A DNA stretch of 34,845 nt from Planctomycetota bacterium (GCA_026692965.1 JAPLNF010000296.1:5109-39953), one strand, 5' to 3'. Counted from the first letter of the stretch, positions 23,061 to 31,857 are shown. The notes: a model not told the origin generated them from the letters alone. Numbers and translations are program-made.

Positions 23061-24480
23061 ATTAAAAAAGAATCTATCCAGTCTAAAAGACTCACTCCCA
23101 AACATTCTTGTCATTGATGATGAGCCATTGATCCGCGAAACTCTTACAGAATTCCTTAATCAAGAGGGATTTAAAGTGATTTGCGCAAGTAGTGGCGAAG
23201 AAGGTATCAAGTTAGCAACAAGCACAAGATTTGAATTATGCCTTTGTGATCTGCAACTACCTGGGATGGATGGCATCGCATTTTTACAGGAACTTCAACG
23301 AATTAGCCCTGAAGTATTTGTAGTGATGATCACTGCGTATGCCACTGTTGAAAATGCAGTTGAAGCATTCAAGCGTGGTGCGCAAGATTATCTTATCAAA
23401 CCTGTTATCCTTGCAGAGTTATCAGAAAAAATAAAAAGATTGCTCGAACAAAAAAGGCTGGCACTTGAAAACCAATGGTTGAGAAAAGAACTCAACCGCA
23501 TCTACCCTGAAACCAAACTCATTGGTAAAAGTCAGGCAATGCGCCAAACAATTGAATTGGCAAACAAAGTTGCGCCAACAAGATCGACGGTATTATTAAC
23601 AGGAGAAAGTGGCACGGGCAAGGAATTACTGGCACGGGTAATCCATGATGGAGCAAACCCAGCCTCAACCAATTTAAAAGATTCTCCGAGCAGATTTTTG
23701 GCAATGAATTGCGCTGCCATACCACACGATTTACTGGAAAATCAATTGTTTGGTCATAAAAAAGGAGCGTTTACTGGTGCAGATAAAGATCAAAACGGTG
23801 TCTTTATGCATGCTGGCAAAGGCACCGTTTTCTTGGATGAGATTGCTGAACTTCCCCTTGCAACCCAGGCTAAACTTTTACGCGCAATTGAATTAAAAGA
23901 AATACTTCCTGTCGGTGCCAACGAACCCATCACCGTGGAAGCGAGGATTCTCGCTGCTACCAATAAAGATTTGCAAAAAGAAGTGGAATCTGGGCGGTTT
24001 CGTGAAGATTTGTATTATCGCTTAAATGTTGTAGCAATCACAATTCCGCCACTTCGAAACCGAATGGAAGATATCCCGGAACTTGTAGAGTATCTTTTGG
24101 ATAAACACGCAAAAGCAATGGGCAAAAGATTCACTGGGGTGAATCATGAAGCAATGCAAATATTAATGGCGTGCCCTTGGAAAGGAAATGTACGCGAACT
24201 TGAAAATGTATTACAACGAGCGGTCATCCTTTCTGATGGGCCCTTAATTACACCTACAGACCTACCACCTGGCTTGGCCCCGGCAATAGGGGAATTCGTT
24301 TTAATCGATGGATTGGATGAAGCCGTAAAAAGGTTTGAAAAAACACATATTGAGTTAATACTAAATCAAAACAGCGACAAGCGAGAAGCAGCTAAAAAAC
24401 TAAAAATAGCACTCAGTTCGCTTTATCGAAGAATGACTGAATTAGGAATTGCAACCGGATTGACCATACCATTCGCGTGA
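23053..24480 (+). CDS. NtrC-family sigma-54-dependent response regulator
   Basis: The 475-residue protein has three parts. A receiver domain (about 15-125) has Asp22-Asp23 and phospho-acceptor Asp66 in CDLQLPGMDG, plus Thr94 and Lys116. The AAA+ domain (about 155-390) has Walker A GESGTGKE (184-191), the sigma-54-contacting GAFTGA (239-244), Walker B TVFLDE (258-263) and arginine-finger region FREDLYYRLNVV. A Fis-type helix-turn-helix ends the chain (DKREAAKKLKIALSSLYRRM). It should activate sigma-54 promoters after phosphorylation by the kinase it overlaps by eight bases. No sigma-54 gene or clear -24/-12 promoter was seen in the window. Its last 39 bases overlap the convergent protease gene. 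Confidence 0.94.
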   Translation: MTELKKNLSSLKDSLPNILVIDDEPLIRETLTEFLNQEGFKVICASSGEEGIKLATSTRFELCLCDLQLPGMDGIAFLQELQRISPEVFVVMITAYATVENAVEAFKRGAQDYLIKPVILAELSEKIKRLLEQKRLALENQWLRKELNRIYPETKLIGKSQAMRQTIELANKVAPTRSTVLLTGESGTGKELLARVIHDGANPASTNLKDSPSRFLAMNCAAIPHDLLENQLFGHKKGAFTGADKDQNGVFMHAGKGTVFLDEIAELPLATQAKLLRAIELKEILPVGANEPITVEARILAATNKDLQKEVESGRFREDLYYRLNVVAITIPPLRNRMEDIPELVEYLLDKHAKAMGKRFTGVNHEAMQILMACPWKGNVRELENVLQRAVILSDGPLITPTDLPPGLAPAIGEFVLIDGLDEAVKRFEKTHIELILNQNSDKREAAKKLKIALSSLYRRMTELGIATGLTIPFA

Positions 24481-25284
24481 GATCCAATAGAGTATCGACT
24501 TCATCTCAAAAGGTTTGATCGTAGGGCATAAAGAAGCAATTTTAGCAGCAGTACCAGCGAGGTGGGCGGTGGCCCAAGATGTTTCAAGATCTGAACCAAT
24601 TGGCGCAAGGTCTGCGTAGCCATGCCCTAAAAATTCGAGCCCTGCTTGAGGAAAATATTTAAACTTTAGCATTCCATCCAACAACTTCTTGTTGACCGAA
24701 AAAAGTGAGGATTCAAACACCGCAGGAAAACTGCGGGTCAATGGATGATCGTTATTCCCTGCAGCAAAAACAAGAACATCATTCCGATAGGCGTCTTCAA
24801 GCGCATTTAAAAACTGCAATCTACGCCAAGGTTGCTGCAGCCTTTCTTCGGGCAATCCAAGCGAAAGATTGATAACCTTGCATTTCCAATCATGGATTGC
24901 AACATGAATTGCATGAAGCAGCAAATCAAGTTCGGTAAAGGATCGAAACTCAAAAACATTTGCAGAATATAATTGTGCCTGGGGCGCATGGTTTAAAAGA
25001 ATATCTGCAACCACTGTTCCATGAGGCAGAACCGGGGGCGCGATGGAAGAATAATCAATTACTCCATTGGGTTTAAACAATGCATTTGTGATGGGTTTAA
25101 ATTTAACACCCTTGCCATCAAATTTTCTTTGCAACTTCGCTACATTTACTCCGGTATCAATCAAAGCAATATTTACACCACTCCCATCCGCAAGTGGATT
25201 ACCAAGCAATCCATCTCGAAAGCCGAGTTTAATCAGATCCTGCAAGGCTTTAAAAAAATCAAAGGAAGGTTGCCCCTCAGTCAC
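24442..25284 (-). CDS. Small cytoplasmic S8 (subtilisin-like) serine protease
   Basis: The 280-residue protein has the subtilisin catalytic triad: Asp43 in IALIDTGVN, His88 in LPHGTVVAD, and Ser236 in ETSWATAHLAGTAA, with the oxyanion Asn in FAAGNND (177/178). The usual GTSMA is altered to ETSWA, and the domain is compact. There is no signal peptide and no pro-domain; an N-terminal stretch of about 35 residues precedes the catalytic core. Its start overlaps the stop of the REC-GAF gene by four bases (ATGA), so the two are translated together. A regulated cytoplasmic protease controlled by the REC-GAF partner is a plausible guess. It converges on the NtrC gene with a 39-base overlap. The substrate is unknown. 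Confidence 0.85.
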   Translation of the reverse strand: MTEGQPSFDFFKALQDLIKLGFRDGLLGNPLADGSGVNIALIDTGVNVAKLQRKFDGKGVKFKPITNALFKPNGVIDYSSIAPPVLPHGTVVADILLNHAPQAQLYSANVFEFRSFTELDLLLHAIHVAIHDWKCKVINLSLGLPEERLQQPWRRLQFLNALEDAYRNDVLVFAAGNNDHPLTRSFPAVFESSLFSVNKKLLDGMLKFKYFPQAGLEFLGHGYADLAPIGSDLETSWATAHLAGTAAKIASLCPTIKPFEMKSILYWISREWYGQSGCNS

Positions 25285-26474
25285 TTGGAAGCCTCCCCAA
25301 AAGATGCAAGGAGCATTTTTTCAACAGTTTTCAAGAGTTCAGTACTGGAAATTAGAGCACTTTTTCCAAAGCGATTCTGCAATGCCCGGACTTGATTTAA
25401 AAACTCGATTTCTTCAGGAGGGATACCCGTTTCAGCAATTGCATTATTGATATTATCCCCTAGGCTTTGACTACTAATTTCCAAGGGGCTCAACGAGTCT
25501 GAAAGTTTTAACGCTTTTTCCATAATAAGAAGAAGATGGGTTCTCGCCTTATCGTGACCCATTGATTTAGCAAGTAATTCGGCGTAAATACCAGTCAATT
25601 TTTCCCACTTAATTAGGGCAGATTCTTGCGGATCGACAAATTCAAGAATAGCGATTAATTGGGAATCATAAACGAGAGGTAGGAACAAAGCGGTTTGAGC
25701 ATTAGCTTCAAAGGGATGAATAACAAATAACTCTTGATTCCCATTTTTAGAGAGATCAACCCGAAGTGGAATAGTGGAATTTTGATTGCAAACCGCAGAA
25801 GCTAGGCTGGAACTAAAATCCACATTGGAAGAAACAAAACTTTCCCCATCGTAGGTAATCACGGGGCAACCATTATTGGGAATAAAGCCGCCCGCATTGA
25901 TTTGATACACCGAGGCATTCTTCATGGGGAAAAATTCAAATGCTGTTTGAATTATTTTATTACAAGTAGCATCTAGGGTGTTTTCATTTTTAAAAGCACT
26001 GTTGGCGTCAAGCAATTCTAGAGAGCGAGCGACCATATCCTTAAAAGATTCAAGTTTCTTTTGAAATACTCTTTGGTTTTTTAGGGGTCGAAGTTTTTGC
26101 AATTGCTTCAAGACTGCATCAAGAAATTTTTCCCGAGTCAGATCCTGACTTTTATCAAGATAATCTCGCACACCTATTCGCATTGCATGTAGAGGGGTAG
26201 CCTGATTGGCATATCCGGTGACAAGAATCGCAACAATATCGGGTTGAAAAACAAAAAGGTCTTCAAGTAAATCAAGGCCGTTCAACCCTGTACCTAAATT
26301 CCAGTCAAGGATTGCGAGATCAACTTGAAATTCTGCTGCAATTTTAAGTGCTGTTTCTGCATCTCTGGCTCGATGAATATTGATATCAAACCCTGAGGAT
26401 TGCAACCATTCTACAAAAGTCTGCAAAACGCCCGGCTCGTCTTCCACTAGCAAAATATTATCGTTGTTTTTCAT
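25281..26474 (-). CDS. Response regulator with receiver and GAF-like domains
   Basis: The 397-residue protein starts with a receiver domain: Glu11-Asp12, phospho-acceptor Asp57 in LAILDWNLGTGLNGLDLL, Thr86 in ILVTGYAN and Lys108 in DYLDKS. A helical linker (about 125-170) leads to a GAF-like domain (about 170-310: FPMKNASVYQINAGGFIP, and ALFLPLVYDSQLIAILEFVD). A helical C-terminal region of about 80 residues follows. No DNA-binding or enzymatic output domain is visible, so signalling should go through protein contact, most simply to the S8 protease encoded next to it through the ATGA overlap. No cognate kinase gene is adjacent on this strand; the NtrB-like kinase nearby is the closest candidate. 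There is no clear ribosome binding site before the ATG. Confidence 0.86.
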   Translation of the reverse strand: MKNNDNILLVEDEPGVLQTFVEWLQSSGFDINIHRARDAETALKIAAEFQVDLAILDWNLGTGLNGLDLLEDLFVFQPDIVAILVTGYANQATPLHAMRIGVRDYLDKSQDLTREKFLDAVLKQLQKLRPLKNQRVFQKKLESFKDMVARSLELLDANSAFKNENTLDATCNKIIQTAFEFFPMKNASVYQINAGGFIPNNGCPVITYDGESFVSSNVDFSSSLASAVCNQNSTIPLRVDLSKNGNQELFVIHPFEANAQTALFLPLVYDSQLIAILEFVDPQESALIKWEKLTGIYAELLAKSMGHDKARTHLLLIMEKALKLSDSLSPLEISSQSLGDNINNAIAETGIPPEEIEFLNQVRALQNRFGKSALISSTELLKTVEKMLLASFGEASK

Positions 26475-26609
26475 ATTGCTATCGATCTTTAAGAACCATA
26501 GATGTAAAACCTACCGCCTCCTAATTTACCCTAACCGACAAAGATTAAAATCTATTTATTATTTTGAGCAGAGAGATGTGAGGTTATGGTTAATTTTCGC
26601 AAGTTTAGC

Positions 26610-26637
26610 TTGACTGGCTCAAATACGCCTTTATAAG
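26610..26637 (+). promoter_or_regulatory. Promoter of the Nudix gene
   Basis: TTGACT (26610-26615), a 16-base spacer and TATAAG (26632-26637) match the housekeeping consensus well. Transcription would begin only about ten bases before the ATG at 26654, so the leader is very short. The rest of the 26475-26653 gap between the divergent genes shows no gene. Confidence 0.6.
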
Positions 26638-26653
26638 TAGTTTATTAATTTCC

Positions 26654-27136
26654 ATGGATGGAACTCTTGTCATGGCAGATAATTTTAACTCTCCCTCGTT
26701 GTTGCAAGCGGCATCTATTCCGTGTTTTGAAGGTAATGTTTGCCTTGTAACCTCAAAAAGTGGTAAAAAGTGGGTAATTCCCAAAGGCTCGATATCCAAA
26801 GGAAAAACAGCAGCAGAAACTGCCCTTCTGGAAGCTTGGGAAGAAGCTGGGTTAACGGGTAAATTAAACAATAACCCTCTGGGGTCCTATCGCTACTCAA
26901 AATCCGGGCTCTCCTATCTTGTTACGGTTTTTTTAATGCATGTTTCTAGTGTTGCAGAAGTTTATCCTGAACACCGACAAAGATTACGAAAATGGGTCTC
27001 AATTTCAGAAGCCAACGCACTTGTTCAGGAAAAAGACCTATTGGACCTCCTTCAATCGTTACCTTTGGACTTTGCATTACAAGATAAAAGCAATTCTAAG
27101 GCAGAAACGTCGCTTGGAGAGGTAATTTCCAGATAA
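26654..27136 (+). CDS. Nudix hydrolase (DIPP-like)
   Basis: Nudix enzymes hydrolyse nucleoside or inositol diphosphates linked to another moiety. The 160-residue protein has the Nudix box GSISKGKTAAETALLEAWEE followed by AGLTG, which departs from the strict consensus at the first Glu (Lys) and the Arg (Leu) but keeps EAWEEAG. The flanks GKKWVIPKGSISKGKTAAET and GSYRYSKSG resemble the diphosphoinositol-polyphosphate phosphohydrolase-like subgroup found in many bacteria. Substrate cannot be told from sequence. An alternative ATG at 26672 is possible (MADNFNSPS). The promoter is 17 bases before the first ATG. Confidence 0.85.
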   Translation: MDGTLVMADNFNSPSLLQAASIPCFEGNVCLVTSKSGKKWVIPKGSISKGKTAAETALLEAWEEAGLTGKLNNNPLGSYRYSKSGLSYLVTVFLMHVSSVAEVYPEHRQRLRKWVSISEANALVQEKDLLDLLQSLPLDFALQDKSNSKAETSLGEVISR

Positions 27137-27141
27137 CCACC

Positions 27142-27147
27142 TATAAT
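27142..27147 (+). promoter_or_regulatory. -10 element before the YgiQ-type gene
   Basis: A perfect TATAAT stands 35 bases before the ATG at 27182. No good -35 is found at 16-18 bases upstream, so the promoter may rely on a different sigma factor or be inactive. Confidence 0.38.
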
Positions 27148-27181
27148 GTTCTAAGGTGAGATATTAACCCTTAAAACATCA

Positions 27182-29257
27182 ATGGTGCGGATTTTAATGC
27201 AAGACAGCACTAAGACAAAAAAAAACCGATTCGAACTACCTTTATCTGCGGATAATAGTGCCCCCTTATGCCCCACTACCTTTGAAGAAATGAAGGCCCG
27301 GGGTTGGTCTGAAGTGGATATCGTTTTTGTAACGGGCGATGCCTACATTGACCATCCTAGCTTCGCAATGGCTATTCTTGCACGCAGTTTAGAATATGCA
27401 GGATTCAAAGTTGCAATGCTCAGTCAACCCGATTGGAAAACAGTCGAACCTTGGCGTCAATTTGGCAGACCGAAATTATTCTTTGCGATCAGTGCGGGCA
27501 ATCTTGATTCTCTAATCAACCACTACACCGCAAATAAAAAAGTCCGTAATGATGATGCTTATTCCCCAGGTGGAAATATTGGGCTCCGACCCGACCGCGC
27601 AACTCTACCTTATTGCCATCGCGCTCGAGAAGCCTTCCCCGGCGTACCAGTTATCGCAGGTGGGGTTGAAGCCTCTTTACGAAGATTGGCTCATTATGAC
27701 TACTGGAGCGATACCGTACGAAAATCCATTCTCTTAGATTGCAAAGCCGACATCGTCGCTTATGGAATGGGCGAAAACACAATTGTCGAGATGGCCCAAC
27801 GGTTGGCAGCAGGCGAAAGTGTTCAACAATTACGGGATATGCGTGGGATTGCATTCGCACTGGGTGCAAAAGAAACTCCACCCGTAGGGCAAGAGCATTT
27901 GATCGCAGAAAAGTTTTTAATCAAAGACGAAAATGGTATCAAAGCAACAGTTGGCTTTGAAGTCCTACCAACTTTTGAAATGGTTAAGACGGACAAGCTT
28001 GCTTTTGTACAAGCGACAAAAACCATCCATCTAAATACCAACCCGTTTAACGCTAAAACCCTGATCCAGTACCACGATAATCAGGCAATCGTTGCAACGC
28101 CTCCTGCATTTCCAATTTCAACAGCCGAGATGGATCGGATATACGGATTTGCTTACACTCGAAAAGCACACCCAAGTTATAAAGAAAAAATCCCAGCACA
28201 TGAAATGATCAAAGATTCTGTAACCATCATGCGAGGTTGCTTTGGGGGTTGCACTTTTTGTTCTATCACCGCACATCAAGGGCGAATAATTCAGTCTAGG
28301 TCTGAGGAATCGGTACTCCAAGAACTGGGAAAAATGGGCAAAGATGAGTCCTTTAACGGAATAGTAAGCGACATTGGTGGCCCTACTGCAAACATGTACA
28401 AAATGCGTTGCACCCGCCCTGAAGTGGAAGCGAAATGCAAAAGGCTATCGTGTGTACATCCAACGATTTGTAAATTACTGGGAACGGACCACGGGCCGAT
28501 CATCAAGCTGATGCAAAAGGCACGGGAAATACCAGGCATCCGAAAGGTACTGGTTGCCAGCGGTATTCGCATGGATTTAGCACAACTTTCTCCAGAATAC
28601 TTGGAAGAGTTAACAGCTCATCATGTGGGGGGGCATTTAAAAGTTGCACCGGAAGCCGCGGACGAGAATGTTTTAAAGCTGATGAAAAAGCCCGCACACG
28701 ACAACTTCAAAACCTTTTCCGATGGTTTCAAAAAAGCTTCACAAAAAGCGGGCAAGCCCAAACAATATCTCGTCCCTTATTACATCGCCAGCCATCCAGG
28801 GTCTGATTTACATTCCATGATCGCACTTGCCCTATTTTTAAAACGCAATGGCTACAAACCAGATCAGGTACAGGATTTCATCCCTGCTCCTTTCGATATT
28901 GCTACTTGCATGTACTACACAGGTATCGACCCAATGACAGGCGAGCAAGTGTACATAGCAAAAAACATTCGTGATCGAAAAATGCAAAGGGCTTTGCTGC
29001 AGTTTTTCAAACCGGAAAACTACTTCGAAGTAAGAAAAGCCCTTGAAGCTGCGGGCAGAACAGATTTGATAGGAAATTCTTGTGATGCCCTGATCCCTGC
29101 AAATCCTCCAAAAGAAGCGTTTGAATCCCGAATCGCCAAAGCAAATAACACCCTTGAGGGTGAGTACTATCATGCCCCCGCAAACAATCCTGCAAACAAA
29201 CAAAACAAAGGTTACCGCCCAGGTAGAGCATCAGTAAAGAAAAGACGAGAGAGCTAG
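27182..29257 (+). CDS. ygiQ: YgiQ family radical SAM protein
   Basis: The 691-residue protein is a YgiQ-type radical SAM enzyme; the family's reaction is not established. It begins with VDIVFVTGDAYIDHPSFAMA and a cobalamin-domain-like region (about 45-200), including GGVEASLRRLAHYDYWSDTV, then the radical SAM cluster motif at Cys353, Cys357 and Cys360 (RGCFGGCTFC) followed by SITAHQGRIIQSRS. YKMRCTRPE and LKVAPEA are typical later blocks. The C-terminus is long and basic (NKQNKGYRPGRASVKKRR). Length fits the family (about 600-750). A second ATG at 27197 could be the real start; neither has a good ribosome binding site. The next gene follows after three bases. Confidence 0.9.
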   Translation: MVRILMQDSTKTKKNRFELPLSADNSAPLCPTTFEEMKARGWSEVDIVFVTGDAYIDHPSFAMAILARSLEYAGFKVAMLSQPDWKTVEPWRQFGRPKLFFAISAGNLDSLINHYTANKKVRNDDAYSPGGNIGLRPDRATLPYCHRAREAFPGVPVIAGGVEASLRRLAHYDYWSDTVRKSILLDCKADIVAYGMGENTIVEMAQRLAAGESVQQLRDMRGIAFALGAKETPPVGQEHLIAEKFLIKDENGIKATVGFEVLPTFEMVKTDKLAFVQATKTIHLNTNPFNAKTLIQYHDNQAIVATPPAFPISTAEMDRIYGFAYTRKAHPSYKEKIPAHEMIKDSVTIMRGCFGGCTFCSITAHQGRIIQSRSEESVLQELGKMGKDESFNGIVSDIGGPTANMYKMRCTRPEVEAKCKRLSCVHPTICKLLGTDHGPIIKLMQKAREIPGIRKVLVASGIRMDLAQLSPEYLEELTAHHVGGHLKVAPEAADENVLKLMKKPAHDNFKTFSDGFKKASQKAGKPKQYLVPYYIASHPGSDLHSMIALALFLKRNGYKPDQVQDFIPAPFDIATCMYYTGIDPMTGEQVYIAKNIRDRKMQRALLQFFKPENYFEVRKALEAAGRTDLIGNSCDALIPANPPKEAFESRIAKANNTLEGEYYHAPANNPANKQNKGYRPGRASVKKRRES

Positions 29258-29260
29258 ATA

Positions 29261-30226
29261 ATGACCATTTCCAAAAATATTCAACATAAGGTTTCACCTG
29301 AAAACGAAGGTGCAACCCTAGCAACTATTGTTCGCAATCTTAAGCCTGATCTAAGCTGGTCTAGGATAAAAAAACTAATCGCCCAAGGGCATATTAAAAT
29401 CAGCAATGATATATGCCTTGACCCTGCTAGAAGGGTCCGTGCTGCTGAAGATGTTGAACTACTGGTAAAGCCAGATGGCAAAGCATCGGATAAGCAAGAA
29501 ATAACGATTAGATTCCTTGATGAGCACCTAGTCGTGGTGGAAAAACCACCGGGTGTAAATTCCGTCAGACACCCGGCAGAACGAACTTGGAAAGAATCGC
29601 GGAAATCGCTTAGCCCAACCTTGGAAGATCTGGTCACCAAGCAAATAGGTTTTTTGACCAAAAAAGGAGCTAAAAGCAAATCTTCTAGGCTTCGTGTGGT
29701 GCAACGTTTAGACAAAGAAACCAGTGGCTTGCTAGTCTTCGCCCGCACTGCGGATGCAGAACGCGGCCTAGGAATGCAATTCTTTAACCATTCGGTTGAA
29801 AGAAAATACCTGGCGTTAATACCGGGCACCATTGCGCCTCAGTCCATTGAATCTATTTTGGTTCGCGACCGAGGCGATGGCCGTAGAGGAAGTGCGCCAT
29901 TTTCCCAGCCCGGGAAAAAAGCAGTCACCCATGTACATATAGTCGAAAAATTCCAGGCTTTTACTCTCGTTGGATGCCAACTTGAAACAGGCCGTACTCA
30001 TCAAATCAGAATACATCTGGCAGAAAAAGGTTCTCCCGTTTGCGGGGAAAAAGTATACAGAACCACAGTAAATGGATCCATTCTGCCTGATGGTAGTGGG
30101 TTCCCTAGGCTTGCATTACATGCTGCAGAACTAGGTTTCATTCATCCCATATCGGGCGAACCAATGCACTGGAACATGGCTTTACCCGAAGATTTTAGCA
30201 AGCTTCTTCAACATCTAAGAAAATAG
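29261..30226 (+). CDS. RluA family pseudouridine synthase
   Basis: The enzyme isomerises uridine to pseudouridine in rRNA or tRNA. The 321 residues have an N-terminal S4-type RNA-binding domain (about 15-70: SWSRIKKLIAQGHIKISNDI) and a catalytic domain with Asp151 in VVQRLDKETSGLLVFAR, the essential RLD motif, then VERKYLALIPG and LETGRTHQIRIHLAEKGSPV. It belongs to the RluA/C/D type; the target position cannot be assigned from sequence alone. It starts three bases after the YgiQ-type gene and is likely co-transcribed. A Lys/Ser-rich insertion (about 108-145) after the first conserved strand is longer than in E. coli RluD. Confidence 0.92.
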   Translation: MTISKNIQHKVSPENEGATLATIVRNLKPDLSWSRIKKLIAQGHIKISNDICLDPARRVRAAEDVELLVKPDGKASDKQEITIRFLDEHLVVVEKPPGVNSVRHPAERTWKESRKSLSPTLEDLVTKQIGFLTKKGAKSKSSRLRVVQRLDKETSGLLVFARTADAERGLGMQFFNHSVERKYLALIPGTIAPQSIESILVRDRGDGRRGSAPFSQPGKKAVTHVHIVEKFQAFTLVGCQLETGRTHQIRIHLAEKGSPVCGEKVYRTTVNGSILPDGSGFPRLALHAAELGFIHPISGEPMHWNMALPEDFSKLLQHLRK

Positions 30227-30242
30227 TAAAGAGGCTTTCCTG

Positions 30243-30512
30243 ATGATAGAAATCAAATGGCATGACATCGATCCAGAAATGGGCGTGAAACGATACATAA
30301 GCGCAGAAAGATTTGCAGGGGTTTGGACCTTCAAATTCAAATTTAAAAAACGAGGCGAATGGACCAAAGGCCTTGTCGCTGACCGGGTAATGTGGCTTCA
30401 TGTTCTTGACAGCCTAAAGCGCAGGTATCAAAGGCGCGAAGGCGTTGATATAAAAGACATTAAACTTGTCGAGAATATACTATTAAAGCACCCACCTGAA
30501 GTGGCTTCATAG
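30243..30512 (+). CDS. Small conserved hypothetical protein
   Basis: The 89-residue protein starts MIEIKWHDIDPEMGVKRYIS and continues with a strand-rich part (VWTFKFKFKKRGEWTKG) and an amphipathic helix (MWLHVLDSLKRRYQRREGVD). No signal peptide or membrane helix is visible, so it is cytoplasmic. I have an impression of similar small proteins in planctomycetes but no family name. AGAGG stands about nine bases before the ATG. It follows the RluA gene by 16 bases, so it seems to be the last gene of that transcript, and it converges on the next gene with one base between stops. Its conserved neighbourhood suggests a role near RNA modification, which is inference. Confidence 0.7.
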   Translation: MIEIKWHDIDPEMGVKRYISAERFAGVWTFKFKFKKRGEWTKGLVADRVMWLHVLDSLKRRYQRREGVDIKDIKLVENILLKHPPEVAS

Positions 30513-30513
30513 G

Positions 30514-31776
30514 CTAATTCCCGTGTAGCTTCACTTCTGTTCCGGGGATCTTTTTATAGATCAATAAACTTGCAGGGGCTTTGGATTGCACAAAAGTAGC
30601 AAGTTGTGGTACTGCTGCTTTATCAAGTTTTTCCATATCGCTGAGCCCGAGTCCGATTTTCTGAATCATTTCGACTATATACGGAACGTTTTTCACTTCT
30701 TTATTAAGCTCATCAAGGGTATCAGTAATTCTTGCAGCATAGTACTTCCAAGGGAACAACTTATCCGCATCGGTATCATTGCGGGTATTAAATCGCTGGA
30801 AATAATCGATGAGAAACGAACTGAATTGGTATAAAGCTGCTTCCATATTGTATTCGCTTGCATCTGGATCTTGAAGGCGAAGATTAAGCAGACCAATTGC
30901 AGCCTCGGCCCTTTCATCTAACCTAGGTTCAGGTTTAATATCCGAACCATTGGCAAATTTAGCTAGAATAAATGCAGTTCTACCTTTTTCCCCAGAAATG
31001 GGGGCCCTTGATTGGGCAAGCGCTTTCAGAGCTTCACGCCTTAAAACCCTGTAACCTTCGACGATTTCAGGTGCAGTTCCTACGGGGTAAACAATCGGGG
31101 TCTCAATAAGCTGTGCCAATGTTTCAGCAACTTTAACTTCTAATGCGGGGCTCAAAGTGACCCTACTGCTAGCTTTCTTCACCACAGCCATGGGGCGGAT
31201 AACCTTATAGGTGTCTCGTATACCTTTTAAGGCATAAAGCTTCATGCCATCATCGGGGGATTTTTGTAATATCGTGATGAAGGATTCCATGAATTGCTCA
31301 GGAAGAATCTTCTGGCCAGCAAGATCACAGTTGGCGATTTCTGCTGGACACATTGCTTGCATACGAACAGCGTTAATACGTGCGCTAATCGAAGTATTGG
31401 GGATTATCTCCTTGGTTTTCTCAAGGATTTTTTCAAGGAAGCTAGTGTTAAAAGGGTTATCTGCTTTAGTTTTAAGTTGCTTTAAAACGCTTTCAAACTC
31501 TTTGAAAATGGAATCCATTTTACCAGGTTCTGATTGGATTTCCGGCCTAGTCACCCTATAGACAAAAAACCTAGCATTAACATCCACGGCTTTCATATGA
31601 GCAGGATTTTTAGCATCGAAAGCAACCTCGCCACGCAGGGTCTTGTTGAAAACTTCTGCGCTTGCAGATCTTTCCTTTAAAACATCTTCCAAAGGAAAAG
31701 GCTGCGCCAAGGCAAACATTGGTATTACCAAGGCAAAGAACCCAAGAGCTTTGATCAATCTAATGAATGAAAACAT
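30514..31776 (-). CDS. Secreted helical-repeat protein, function unknown
   Basis: The 420-residue protein begins with a signal peptide, MFSFIRLIKALGFFALVIPM, cut near FALA-QP. The mature chain is helical; residues about 190-320 (MKLYALKGIRDTYKVIRP, ILAKFANGSDIKPEPRLDER, EAAIGLLNLRLQDPDASEYN) resemble HEAT/ARM-like repeats. No enzyme motif is visible. I chose the ATG at 31776, which has AGGGAA at good spacing and begins the signal peptide; a TTG at 31800 would add eight residues. It is not recognised beyond being a typical exported planctomycete protein. It converges with the 89-residue gene and follows the TPR gene by 81 bases, possibly as a second gene. Confidence 0.72.
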   Translation of the reverse strand: MFSFIRLIKALGFFALVIPMFALAQPFPLEDVLKERSASAEVFNKTLRGEVAFDAKNPAHMKAVDVNARFFVYRVTRPEIQSEPGKMDSIFKEFESVLKQLKTKADNPFNTSFLEKILEKTKEIIPNTSISARINAVRMQAMCPAEIANCDLAGQKILPEQFMESFITILQKSPDDGMKLYALKGIRDTYKVIRPMAVVKKASSRVTLSPALEVKVAETLAQLIETPIVYPVGTAPEIVEGYRVLRREALKALAQSRAPISGEKGRTAFILAKFANGSDIKPEPRLDERAEAAIGLLNLRLQDPDASEYNMEAALYQFSSFLIDYFQRFNTRNDTDADKLFPWKYYAARITDTLDELNKEVKNVPYIVEMIQKIGLGLSDMEKLDKAAVPQLATFVQSKAPASLLIYKKIPGTEVKLHGN

Positions 31777-31857
31777 GAATAATTCCCTAAGCAGCGACAA
31801 CTCAAATTAAAAGAAATCATCTGCGATAATAACACTTTACAGGGAAAAATGTTGGAA

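Noticed and set aside
23625-23650. TGGCACGGG-type matches to a sigma-54 -24 element
   Set aside because: They are inside the AAA+ coding region and lack a TTGC at -12 spacing. No credible -24/-12 promoter was found in the gaps.
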